DNA of 64,000 nt from Melanopsichium pennsylvanicum. Its lineage: Eukaryota > Basidiomycota > Ustilaginomycetes > Ustilaginales. A program made the translations under genes and the position numbers. The notes below the pieces were generated by a model that searched no databases, had not been told where the DNA came from, and saw only the letters and a list, made by a program, of their open reading frames with translations. Positions 53,886 through 64,000 of this stretch are shown here, piece by piece. Position 1 is the stretch's first letter. Each line of letters opens with the position of its first letter. The stretch is from contig OAPG01000020.1 of NCBI GenBank assembly GCA_900208305.1, positions 248,001 through 312,000 of the forward strand. Direction: 5' to 3'.

Positions 53886-56800
53886 GAAGACCGGGCAGTA
53901 ACACAAAGTGTTGGATTGGCCATACAGCGAGCGGTGTTCGACATGTCAAAAACCGGCAAGGGGTTCCAGGCGGGCAATTCGGGAGCCATCAGCAGTACGC
54001 GTCAAAGAGCGCGTGCCACGCAAGGGGCAGATGTGATAAGTCAGAAATCCATGGAAATCGACATTCGAGTCGAATCGCAAAACGAAAAAGAAAAATAAGA
54101 TCGTTAATCGGGCCCGATTGCACAGTGAAGCACAGCGGCGCGGAACGCGGGACGTTGTGCGCAAGAAGCCGGATGCAAGGAGGCCCAGCAGTCACAGGTC
54201 AGCCGAAGAGGAATGAGGAGCAACGGTAATTGACCAAGATCATGATGATGATGACGAAGTGTCAAGTAGTTTTGGAGTAGGATGTCGATGGTCAGCACGA
54301 AGCAGCGGAAAAGAAGATCGAAAGAACAGAGAGTACAGATCGTCAGCATTTGATCCCACGCCAGTCGTGAAGTGGCCACACCTTCTGTCTTGGAGTCGTA
54401 ATGAGAACGCTCCGTGATGAATGCAGGATATATATGCCGGCCCCTCTTCTTGTCGCGCCTCCCCCGCCCACCTCCTTGAAGACAGACTACACTTCAGCTA
54501 TTCTCTCGCAAATGAGATGATCATCGAGGCCAAGTATTCGAAGTAGCGACAGAACTGACACTCTCGACCTTACTTAGCTTCACTGACCCGTTGCATTTTC
54601 TGTCGCAAGTCGGACCTGTGTCCAACACCTCTGACGGTGGTAATGACCTTGTTGCTGATGCACGTAGCAATGTGCTGCTGACTAGATCTCTTTCTTCGAG
54701 CCGCGTCGCGCTCTGACAGCCGCTTGCTAATGCCTTCTTGCTTTGCTTGGACCTTCCTCGTTTTCCCACTTGTATCAACTTACAGGGATGAATTAGCCGT
54801 GATCAACTGAAATATTCAAAGATTTATGTCGGAGCAAATGTAAATGTTGTGCAAAAGAGCGTGATAGACGTCAAGGCAAAGGGTGTCGAGGTCGAAGTTG
54901 GTAGAGACAAAAAGAGTGTGGTGGACTATTGGTCGATGTCTAGAAGCTGGGGTGGAGAGGGAAAGATGAAGGGGGTAAAGACGGTGTCTGGAAGTGGAGT
55001 GGAAGAGGTGTTATGGTAGCAGAAAGAGGGAGGAGGTAGAATGGCAAGTAGTAACACTTGGGAGGATAGGTATATACCTTGTGAGAGGTCTTGGCAGTGT
55101 GAGAAGGCTAGCCTAAAGCGTGATATGGTATCACAAGGGCAGTCGAGACCGACGGCTGAGGGTATAGTATGGTAAGGAGGTTGCTAGAGGTACTAATGGC
55201 ACGATTCAGCTTGAAGAGAGGCACAGCAGCGAATGAGCCAAGCCTGAAAGGTTTGAGTACCGTTCAAGATATTGGATGGGCTTCTGTGGTCCGCGTGAAT
55301 CTGCACATCTCAAGTCCGCTCGGAAGCAATGTCGATCAGGTATGCGTTTGGAGCAGGTCGGACAGAGGGAGCAGAAAATAGGAAAGGGTCGAGAAGAAGA
55401 CTAGAAATGTTCTCGATGATGAGCAGAGGCGATTGCAAGACAAAGATGGGGAAAGTGGCTGCAGTGTGGCATCAAAGGTCTGGCGAGAGAAGCACCGGAT
55501 ATGCTGAAAAGGTAGCGAGGTTTGAGAGTCTCGGGCAGGGCTGTTTGTTGTGCAGCGTGTACACCGAATGTTATGTGGTCCAGGCTGCGGGGTGCGGATC
55601 GGAAGACAATGATGATGAAGAAAGCCAATGCAACCAGCTGCAGCAGCGTTGATCTTTGAGTGCACTGTGGCAGATGCGGTAACGTACCAAACAGGGCGAG
55701 TTGAAATGATGCGTGGCAGGAGAATTGAAATGCAGGTCCAATAGAAGCCAAGCTGCTCAGTGCATCTCTCCGAGAGGATCAGCGTCAGCCTGCAGACATG
55801 GCAATGGCAGCAGGGAGGAGAGAGTCTTAAGAGATGGAGATATGAGGTTTTCGCCACAAATCACGGCGAGGATAGCCTGACAAGAGCAGCTCGGCGGAAG
55901 GCATGCGGGTCGGTGTCAAGGAAATATGTAGCTGACGGCTGAAGTGGAGATCGAAGAGCAGAGCTCTGACAACGCTGCAGCTGGTGTTAGCCTCACAGCA
56001 TCCAAGTGCACAGTACATTTTGCGACCGAGGCTGCTACAGGCCGAAGCCAATGCAAAGCAGCTGCGATGACACCGAGATGTGAGCCATGAGAGGGAGAAA
56101 GGCGTAGTCGAGCTTCACAAGCGCTTCGAGATGTCCGAGGTGAGTGTGACTTGAGGGTGCAGTGAAGGCTAAGTCGGAATACGTGGTTGCCTGACGCCTT
56201 TCCTCAAGAGGACGAAAAAAAGTCCGCTCGGAGTGAAGATTTCAAAACCACGGATCAAGTGCATGATTTTCCGTAGCGTCGGCCAAAAAGCTGCAAGTCG
56301 CTGCACGTCCACGCTGCACTTTCCGACACCACACTAACTGCTGTCGTTTACTTTTCTTTGCAATCACGAATATGGTCGTGTGTTCCTGTCCGCAGTGGAG
56401 ACAAAAATTTGTGCTACCGTTGCTATCCGAGAATCCTGCAGCCATTTTGTCTTCTCTCGTTCTGAAGTCACATACGAACCATCTGTGTGCCTGTCGATCT
56501 TCCGAGGGTGCGGTGATCTGCTGCAAGTCACAAAGCAGTGCTGATCGCACCAGACAAGTAGGACCTGATGAGTGAAAGACTCTTGTCAAGCGGCCATGTT
56601 CCTTTCGTCCTAATTGTAGGCTCGGGTATCTTCAAACGGTGTACAGCCATCAGCATAGATGCGATGGTCTGTCCAGTACGGCCGCACACTGCTCCTACTC
56701 ATACGTCCCGATTGCAAGGGGAGGAGGTCTATTTCCGTGCTTTCGTCCGAGATAACATCGGCGACGGCAAGCAGGGCGCTTGGCGACCAAACGTTTTTCG

Positions 56801-59659
56801 CTGGGTCATATGCTAGCCAGATTGTCGGCGACGTCGGCTGCGATCCCTTGACAACTCTTCGAGCGAAGAGCCGCAGCTTCCCGACCAGTCTGGGTCGTGA
56901 TGAAAAAGGGCCAAGACCAGAAGTTGTTAAGCATGTGTCTTACGAACATGAGGATCTAGTCTTGACAGGTGCATTTGATGCAAGTCCTGTACCGCCTCAG
57001 TCGCCGGGAGAAGTGCAGAGACCGAGCTTGCTCCTCTCGTACAAGTCGGAGACAGAAGACCCCTGACAGCTCATGTCCAAGAAGGTCCAGACATGGTTGT
57101 ACTGGACCTATCTCCCGTCGCAGCGTTTGGCGTCTCGCCTTGTCAATTTTTCTCCTCGCCATTATCCAACGTTGTGACAGCGCAAAAGAATCTGCAGTCA
57201 CGACGGTGCTTGAACGCTGAAGTCAGCTTGCGCAAGTGATTTGCAGCCTTCTGTGCTCTTTGATCGAGCTTCGGAAGCTGATTTTGACAATGAGATCGAG
57301 AAGTAGAGGCTGTCCATCTGCGTCGGAAACGCCAAGCATTGCAGAAAAGAGTCAGAGTGTGACTTTGTAGAGGGGATCGTCGCCTCGGAACACGCGCAGG
57401 TCCGAGCCGGAATACGGTACCATAACAAACATCTTCAGGATACCAAGCAGAATTTGTGTCGATCTTTTCAATTAAAGCGCCAGCCTCGCTTAATGATTAC
57501 TCCCTAGCCGTCGTCTTTGCTGCCAACGGGATGGCCTTTCAGCCACCTAAGACGGGCAACGTCTCTTCAAAGCGAGGCGAGAGATCGCGAGAAGCTCCAT
57601 GTGTTCTCACCTCGCCTGAGATAGCATGCGCAGCAAGCAGGCCGCAGCTAGGCGCGCATAACTTCGCTTAGACGAGTATCCCGGCACACACCAAACAAAG
57701 CCACGCCTTCTCCTCTTCCTCGCCTCATCCTAAACTTGCGAAGAAGGTGTGTAAAGTTTTCGCTTGCGGCTTAGCGAGTGTTTGTCTGATCATAAGACTG
57801 TAATGTGCTTTTCTTGAGATCTGTCGTGCGCTGATCATCTTGCACTTGCTTACTAGAAGCAGTAAGTCCCTCTTCTCTCACTACTTGCCATGCCCATTCC
57901 GCTGTCGAGAATACTGAAGCGTCTGCTTTGGCATTTCTGATCTTCCGCGCATCCTCTCATCGCTCAGTCGCCATACAACACACCATACGGCATGATTGCT
58001 GTATACAGCCGTTTGGTAGTGGAGAGATCGGCTTTGGTCTTCAGCGACCGAACGAGATAGACAAACGAGGTCGTAGTCGACCCGAGATTTACGATTCTTT
58101 GCTAGAGTATGCCAGTCTGGGATGGTGGTCCCCGCCTCGAGACAAGTCAGGCAACATGTGAATCACCTCACCGACGAATGTATGCACACTTGGCGCTTCG
58201 TTTGCATTTTCGGCTTAGCTAATGATCGAGAAGGCATTGCGACATAGACGATCTCGTACTGTTGATCGCATGAAAGAAGCATCATCGACGAGGTTTGGCT
58301 TGTGCATAATCGTGACAGTACAGCGTATACTCTTATCGTCTTGCTTCCGGGCGGGAATGACAACTGCCAACAATGGCTGGCGGAGTAAAACAACGACTCG
58401 GACGAGCGTACCTTCTTCACTTCAAGCTGTTAACGGAATTCAGTGGTTAATCTGCTCTAGTAAAGGCGTGTGTAGACCTCGGCAACTTGCAACATCCATT
58501 GTACATGGTGATTGCCGTGCTGGGAAAGCACTCGGCGATGTTCGAGTGAGGTCCAGCGATGATCGAGGGGGACCGAGAGTCGGGGGCCGAAGTGCATCAG
58601 TCTGTGCGCTGCCCTTCCCGTGCCTTGACGGACGTGTCACTTCTCTTCTTTGGCGCAATGCAACATCGCAAGTCGGGAAGATGGATAACTCAGATCTGAC
58701 TGGCGCCTACACTGCTTGGACTTGAACGCAAGCTGCAGCTTTGCGGTCCGGTGTCAAGATTGTAGGCATGCATTGGCCAGTGCTGAAACGAAGCAACGTG
58801 GAATGCTCTCATTTATGGCCAAGATCGCGTTTGCCGAGATACGTTGCAGGCAGTTGAGACCAGCACGTCTGGCGCTGTGACTTTACGGAGAAAGCTCATC
58901 TTCCCTTTTCTGAAATCACGTTGGATTGCAACAAACCAACTTCATCGGGGTTGGGGGATAGCAGAAAAGCTCGAAATCGGGGATTGAGGAAGAGCTCGCC
59001 TTGCTTCACGCCAACAACTTGGAACGCAGCATTACACTGCGTCCGCGTGTGTAATCAGTTACTGTACCTTGGATCGGTCGCAGGCTATGTTTTGGTATCA
59101 TCTCTGATTTGCTTTCCTCGCAAATTGTGCTTGAGTCAACAAAAAATGGGGCCACGGATCGTTGGGTTAAACGCGAAAAAGAAATCAAGCCATGAAATGT
59201 CGACGCTAAAAGATGGAAGAAAAAGCAGCGCCGAACGAAATACTGCCTCGCACTGATCTTCCACCTTCGCGTGACACCTGTCAAGCCATCATGGGAGCGA
59301 CGGGTATCCGACGAATACGATGAACCAAAGGCCATACAAAGATGTGTTGCTATAGCAATGCTGCTGTCGGGATAGAAACGTTCTCACACGACTTTGTGAC
59401 TGTGACGATAGAAGATTTCCGAGATCCCTTTCCCGATATCCATCCCCTTTTTTTTCCTCGCTTGGAAAATTCACCTTCCACCCATTGGTTTCTTCTGGCG
59501 GGGCTAGACAAATCATCACAAAACTTCCCACTTTCCCACGCCTCCTCATCCTCATCACGACATCATCCCCACCCACCGTTCCTACTTACATCGACATTCC
59601 AATACTTTGACGCTTTGCTTCCCATCACGTAAACCAGCTTCAAGCAATAGCTAAGCAAA

Positions 59660-61120
59660 ATGGTCTCCTTCAACTGCGATGGCTGCGGAGACGTCGTCAA
59701 GAAACCAAAACTCCAACAGCACTTCCAACGCTGTTATGCTCCTGTCACATGTCTGGATTGCTCCATGCAATTCAACTCGCCAAACGAGTTCAAGGGTCAC
59801 AACACTTGCATCAGTGAAGCGGAGAAGTACGAGAGAAGTGTATATCGTGGACCGAAGCACTCACAGCAGGGTGGGCAGGCGAACGGTACGCCCAGCAAGA
59901 AGCAGCAGCCGGCCAACACACCCGCTAAGACAGCAGAGAACAGTACCGAGAAGTCAAGCGGAAAGAGAAAGCGCGACGATGACGAAGAAATAGCAGCGCC
60001 TCCGGCCGCCACGGCCGATTTCGCAAGCCCAAGCAAGAAGGAGAAGACGGAGGGGACTAAGTCAGAGAAGAAAGAGAAGAAGCACAAGAACGAAAAGTTG
60101 GACAGAAAAGATGAGAAGGAGAAGAGCGACCAGAAGGAGAAGAGTGACAAGAAGAAGAAGAGTGACAAGAAAGAGAAGAAAGAAAAGGAGAAGCGTGACA
60201 AGAAGGAGAAGAAAGCCAAGAAGGAAAAGAAACAAAGTGAGTCCGATGAGGACTCCAATGATGAAGTGTCCACCTCCTCCGATAGTGACGCTGACGACTC
60301 CTTCGACGAATCTGCCTCCAAATCTATCCACTCCACGTCTCCATCATCCATTCACAACGTATCTGACGATTCTGATTCCGACGAACACGATCAGAATGAT
60401 CCCATACAAGCAGCCGCAGAAGATCAAAAGATCATCAAGCCTCTCTCCACCACCGAACTTGCCGAATTCAGAAAGAAACAATCCAAACTTGGCATCATTT
60501 ACATCTCTCGCATCCCACCTGGCATGACGCCCGCCAAAGTTCGTCACATCTTGTCCAACTTTGGCGAGCTCGGACGAATCTACCTACAAGATGGTTCCAA
60601 AACCTCTTCGTCATCAAGCTCATCCAAACGTCGTTCTGGAATTGCGCGGTACACGGAGGGCTGGGTGGAATTTGCATCCAAAAAAGTAGCCAAAGCTGCT
60701 GCTGAAATGCTCAACGCTCAACCCATTGGCGGGCTGGCTGCGAGCAATTCGAAAAAGAGCGGAAGTGGTGGTGGAAGTGCAAAGATGGGTAAGAGCTCGA
60801 AGCGGTTCCAAGATGATGTTTGGACAATGAAGTATTTGAAGGGATTCAAGTGGCATATGTTATCGGAACAGATGGCACAAGAAAGAGCAAGTCACGCGGC
60901 GAGGCTGAGAACCGAATTGAGTCAGAGTGCATACGAGCAGAAGGATTATCTCAAGAAGGTGGAGAGGGCCAGAGTGCAGAGGGACAAGTTGGAGAGAAGG
61001 AAGAGAAAGGCTGAAAAGGAAGGTGGCGCGGTCGATGCTCAATCGGGTATGGAGAAGAGCAGGAGTTTCAGGCAGAGACAACCGGTGCTCAAGGACGTCA
61101 GAGATCGAGCTGAAGCTTGA
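59660..61120 (+). CDS. ESF2: LYAR zinc finger fused to Esf2/ABT1 ribosome-assembly protein
   Basis: 486 residues in one uninterrupted frame. Residues 1-66 are a LYAR-type C2HC finger (CDGCGDVVKKPKLQQHFQRC, then TCLDCSMQF and GHNTCISEAEKY). Then come a linker, a highly lysine-rich stretch (about 125-195, KKEK repeats, probable nucleolar signal) and an acidic Ser/Asp/Glu block (about 196-250). From about residue 268 an Esf2/ABT1 RRM follows (LGIIYISRIPPGMTPAKVRHIL, FGELGRIYLQ, TEGWVEFASKKVAKAAAEMLN). The family-typical C-terminus has DDVWTMKYLKGFKWHMLSEQ and a basic coiled coil YLKKVERARVQRDKLERRKRK. Esf2 acts in the small-subunit processome for 18S rRNA. LYAR proteins are nucleolar too. In other fungi these are usually separate genes. 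Confidence 0.9.
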   Translation: MVSFNCDGCGDVVKKPKLQQHFQRCYAPVTCLDCSMQFNSPNEFKGHNTCISEAEKYERSVYRGPKHSQQGGQANGTPSKKQQPANTPAKTAENSTEKSSGKRKRDDDEEIAAPPAATADFASPSKKEKTEGTKSEKKEKKHKNEKLDRKDEKEKSDQKEKSDKKKKSDKKEKKEKEKRDKKEKKAKKEKKQSESDEDSNDEVSTSSDSDADDSFDESASKSIHSTSPSSIHNVSDDSDSDEHDQNDPIQAAAEDQKIIKPLSTTELAEFRKKQSKLGIIYISRIPPGMTPAKVRHILSNFGELGRIYLQDGSKTSSSSSSSKRRSGIARYTEGWVEFASKKVAKAAAEMLNAQPIGGLAASNSKKSGSGGGSAKMGKSSKRFQDDVWTMKYLKGFKWHMLSEQMAQERASHAARLRTELSQSAYEQKDYLKKVERARVQRDKLERRKRKAEKEGGAVDAQSGMEKSRSFRQRQPVLKDVRDRAEA

Positions 61121-61269
61121 TCAGGTCACATACAATCGCATGCTGCACTTCCTGGTGTCTTGTACAATTACATTGTTTCATTCCCCTTTGCATACGTTTG
61201 GCTTCCGACGTACAGCAAAGCCCCGTTGTATCTGTACCTGCGTCCCGTGTGCCTTTGCGAGAACTTGAT

Positions 61270-63288
61270 TTAGGAAGTAGGAGCTTGTTCCAGCAGCTCG
61301 AGAATCGTTCGATGAACCAACTTTGCATCGGCTCTACCATTTGCATCCTTCATGACCTGTCCTACGATCCTCATCGCCACCTTGACGTTCCCCTTCCTCA
61401 CCTGCGCCACCTCATCCTCCAACCTTGCCATGGCTGCCTTCACCAATGGCAACAAATCTTGTCCTGTGCTCAACGCCAATATGCCCTCTTTCCTCAGCAA
61501 CTCCGATACCGGCTTATCCGAGGTCTTTGCTGTCTCTTCCAACTTTGCTAGCGAGATGGTCGATTTGCTGTTCTGCGAGGGTAGAGTCGAGGAAAGAAGG
61601 TCAGAAATGACACTCTTTGCCGTAGTACCAGTCACTTGACTGGACTCAACCAAGTCGATGAGCTGGCCTAGGTAGTGAGGGGGCAAGAAGTGGTGTCGGA
61701 AAGGAAGATTGCGAGCATTGAGACCTTTCATCAGTTCGTGAATGATCCAGTTCAGAGCTGTTTGAGGATTTCTGCCATTGGCCACCGTTTCGAAGTACGC
61801 CACTGCATCCGAGTTCTTGCCATCACACCCGCCATCGCTCGATTCCACCTGCGCTGAAGCTTGCGTCCTTCCTTCTCTATCGTCCTCACTCCCTACCCGC
61901 ATCAACACGTTGACATCCCTAGCGCTCAACCCGTATTGCCCTGTCAATCTAGCGCGTCTTGCATCCGGAAGCTCGGGCATCTCTTCTCTCAGCTTTTCTA
62001 CTTGCTGCTGCGATAAGAGTACGGGTGGAAGATTGGGGTCGGGCATGTAGCGATAGTCGGGAGCTCCTTCTTTACCTCTCAATCGGAAAGTCTTTCCGGT
62101 GCTTTCGTTATACCCCCTTGTTTCCTGTTCCACTTGTCCTCCCTCTTGGAGCAATCTCACCTGCCTATGACTCTCATATGAGATTGCATTCATCATGAAC
62201 CTTACACTGTTCAAATTCTTGACTTCGCAGCGTGTGCCAAACTCTTCCCCGATCCTGTTGACACTGACATTGACATCACATCTCAAACTTCCTTCTTGCA
62301 TGTTTCCATCCGAAGCGCCTACCCTACGAACCAGCTCCTGGAGCTTACGAACGTAAGCCCCTGCTTGCTCGGGAGATCGCATCTGTGGACCACTTACGAT
62401 CTCCATCAAGCCTGAACCAGCCCTGTTGAGATCTACAAAGCTTCGGCCTACACGTTCATCTTGACTCTCACCCAGCGTCGCCTCTGATGACTCGTCGAAG
62501 CGCGAGGTAACCCCAGTGTCAAAGTAGGAGCTCTTGGCTGTGTCTTGTTCCAACTGAAGTTGTTCCACTTTCACTACCACTTCATCTTCTTTGCTCGGCA
62601 GATATCCTTCATCGAAACTCAATTTTACTTGTCCATCGTTGGCCAGTGGCGCGTACTTTTGAGTGATCTGATATCCAGCTGGAAGATCTGAGTAGAAATA
62701 ATGTTTGCGGTCAAACCGCGATTCTGAATGCACGGTGCAGTTGAGAGCCAAAGCGGTGAGGACAGCTAGGCGGAGTGATGAACGGTTGAGGACTGGGAAT
62801 GTTCCAGGATGAGCTGCGTCAAAAGCAGAGACGAGGGTGTTGGGAGGAGTGGAGGGTGTTGGGAGAGGTGAAAGGGGGGAGAAGAGCTTATGTGTTGATT
62901 TGAGTTGGATATGACATTCTACTCCAATGACGGCGTGCCAGCCTGGTGGTAGTGGAGGGTATCGAGATGACGGAAGAGCTTCGTCTGAGGTTGTGGAAGA
63001 AGTTTTTGCTTTGCCTTTCTTCTTCTTGGCGAGGACAACCGAGCTGGTGCCGAGGAAGCTCGCACCAGGAGTTCCTTGGCTTTTGAGACGTCGATCGGGA
63101 CGAACGGCGGTTAAAAGTGGGGCAAACCGGCGTGCTGAAGAAGAGCTCGAAGTCAAACTATGGACATCTCGTGCGCGGAGGGCGGAGGGCGCGGCGAGGA
63201 TCGAAGTGGATGCCCTAGAGCTGGACGAGGCTGAGCACAAGCATCGGCGACACGCTGATGATATGGCAGTACACCTCGAAGCAACCAT
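61270..63288 (-). CDS. PET112: Glutamyl-tRNA(Gln) amidotransferase subunit B, mitochondrial
   Basis: 672 residues from the ATG at 63288. The N-terminus (MVASRCTAISSACRRCLCSASSSSRAS...) is a mitochondrial presequence, followed by a Lys/Ser-rich linker. The GatB catalytic part starts with WHAVIGVECHIQLKS and continues with SRFDRKHYFYSDLPAGYQITQ, RSFVDLNRAGSGLMEIVSGP, EGSLRCDVNVSVN and FGTRCEVKNLNSVRFM. GatB/YqeY-like helical tail at the C-terminus (KVAMRIVGQVMKDANGRADAKLVHRTILELL). With GatA and GatF/GatC it transamidates Glu-tRNA(Gln) to Gln-tRNA(Gln) for mitochondrial translation. It is longer than the yeast protein (541), mostly at the N-terminus and in a DAYFD-type internal insert. Convergent with the ESF2 fusion, 149 bp apart. 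Confidence 0.95.
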   Translation of the reverse strand: MVASRCTAISSACRRCLCSASSSSRASTSILAAPSALRARDVHSLTSSSSSARRFAPLLTAVRPDRRLKSQGTPGASFLGTSSVVLAKKKKGKAKTSSTTSDEALPSSRYPPLPPGWHAVIGVECHIQLKSTHKLFSPLSPLPTPSTPPNTLVSAFDAAHPGTFPVLNRSSLRLAVLTALALNCTVHSESRFDRKHYFYSDLPAGYQITQKYAPLANDGQVKLSFDEGYLPSKEDEVVVKVEQLQLEQDTAKSSYFDTGVTSRFDESSEATLGESQDERVGRSFVDLNRAGSGLMEIVSGPQMRSPEQAGAYVRKLQELVRRVGASDGNMQEGSLRCDVNVSVNRIGEEFGTRCEVKNLNSVRFMMNAISYESHRQVRLLQEGGQVEQETRGYNESTGKTFRLRGKEGAPDYRYMPDPNLPPVLLSQQQVEKLREEMPELPDARRARLTGQYGLSARDVNVLMRVGSEDDREGRTQASAQVESSDGGCDGKNSDAVAYFETVANGRNPQTALNWIIHELMKGLNARNLPFRHHFLPPHYLGQLIDLVESSQVTGTTAKSVISDLLSSTLPSQNSKSTISLAKLEETAKTSDKPVSELLRKEGILALSTGQDLLPLVKAAMARLEDEVAQVRKGNVKVAMRIVGQVMKDANGRADAKLVHRTILELLEQAPTS

Positions 63289-64000
63289 GATTTCAAGATG
63301 TCGGATTTTTGCCCCAGCTGTTGGGCTAGGAAGAGCACGAACGAGTCGGAATGAGGGTAGATGGTGTGGTCAATGCGAACGAGGACTCTGAACCCTTGAA
63401 TGAATTAGAAGACTGTGTGGGCAGAACCAACCAATTTGCAGACTCCACTTCCGATTCCCGAATTTGGTTCAAGAGCTCGGCCAATTTCATGCGGCCATGA
63501 GACCCTCGAGAGAATTAGCCTCGCTACTATCATCATACCATTACATCCCTGCGCGGTCCCTGCGCAGCAAGTCTCGCCTATCTCCTGCTCCCATTTTGAT
63601 CATTGAAAGAAGTCGGTCGCACTGAATGTGACATTTCAGCCGGGGCTGTGATAGCCTATATGGACTGCATCGTGTCCCGTTGAGTTGAGCAGAGGCATGA
63701 AGCCCCTGCGTGTACTTCAACGCGAAGAGAACAAATTTGCTTGCTTGCGGAGATGGCGTGAGTTCCACCTACTTCCTCTGCATAGTTGAGTATGAAGGAA
63801 AAAAGCGACGCCGCCTTGAACATTGTACTAAGTTTGACTGATCTTATCCCCGAAACGTCCTGTTGACACCCCTTTCGCACACAAATACGGTTTGATGGCA
63901 GAAATGGTCGGGCTCCTCCGACAAGCTTTCCCTCGCCACTTAGTGATGGTATTAAGGTGTCGGCGGGACCGAAAGTGAATTGTCATCTACTGTTGGCTTC
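63289..64000. promoter_or_regulatory. Upstream region of GatB gene
   Basis: About 700 bp to the window edge with only short motif-free frames. It probably holds the GatB promoter. Confidence 0.4.

Larger units (their letters stand above)
51893..59659. other. 7.8 kb spacer without a supported gene, upstream of the G1 cyclin and ESF2 fusion genes
   Basis: Divergent between the cyclin (minus) and the ESF2-type gene (plus). Many short frames on both strands, none with motifs, conserved length or splice-linked partners. The 52-57 kb part is purine-rich on the plus strand, that is pyrimidine-rich on the cyclin sense strand. It has an imperfect GGCAT-type repeat near 53838-53885. Candidate splice sites on the minus strand (listed separately) suggest that part of it is transcribed as cyclin 5' leader. 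An unannotated non-coding RNA is possible. Confidence 0.55.

Noticed and set aside
56242..56589. Minus-strand frame with CxxC-like residues in the long spacer
   Set aside because: The cysteine spacing does not fit a known zinc motif, and no splice partners or conserved features were seen.
58222..58725. 167-codon plus-strand frame in the long spacer
   Set aside because: No motif, atypical composition and no promoter or splice context.

Overview
The window looks like nuclear DNA from a basidiomycete smut fungus (Ustilago, Sporisorium or a close relative). The basis is the gene set, the GT-AG introns with CTAAC/CTGAC-like branch sites, many long intron-free genes, moderate GC and widely spaced genes. 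The species cannot be fixed from sequence alone. There are about 22 protein-coding genes that I can support and no tRNA, rRNA, CRISPR array or transposon that I can recognise.

Layout. 1-8.1 kb: a TKL-type protein kinase (minus, cut by the window edge) and a Kelch-propeller single-pass membrane protein (plus), separated by a 3.1 kb divergent spacer. 8.6-18 kb: two Zn2Cys6 transcription factors (minus). The second is split by many introns, so its zinc cluster only appears after joining five exons; an unrecognised, probably spliced plus-strand locus lies between the two. 18.6-24.4 kb: a 10-exon mitochondrial acyl-CoA synthetase (minus), cytochrome c oxidase subunit Vb/COX4 (plus, 3 exons) and a CHZ1-type histone chaperone (minus, 2 exons). 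25.2-27.8 kb: two glutathione-linked genes side by side, a MAPEG membrane protein and a Ure2-like glutathione S-transferase with a 9-nt exon. 29-33.8 kb: the exon-junction-complex disassembly factor PYM, an F-box protein, a possible small gene, and ribulose-5-phosphate 3-epimerase with an unusual C-terminal tail. 35-50 kb: a tricalbin/Mug190-like SMP-C2 protein, nucleoporin Nup84/107, divergent TFIIB, survival factor Svf1 and mitochondrial homoaconitase. 50.3-63.3 kb: a Cln/Puc1-type G1 cyclin preceded by about 7.7 kb with no convincing gene, then a LYAR zinc finger fused in frame to an Esf2/ABT1 ribosome-assembly domain, and mitochondrial GatB.

This is mostly a housekeeping region (mitochondrial metabolism, lysine synthesis, transcription, nuclear pore, ribosome biogenesis). 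The most unusual points are the LYAR-Esf2 fusion, the two micro-exons (9 and 10 nt), a probable GC-AG intron inside a zinc cluster, unresolved in-frame stops in that same factor, and the very long spacer with candidate leader introns upstream of the G1 cyclin. Spliced models were assembled by eye from splice consensus, reading frame and family motifs.
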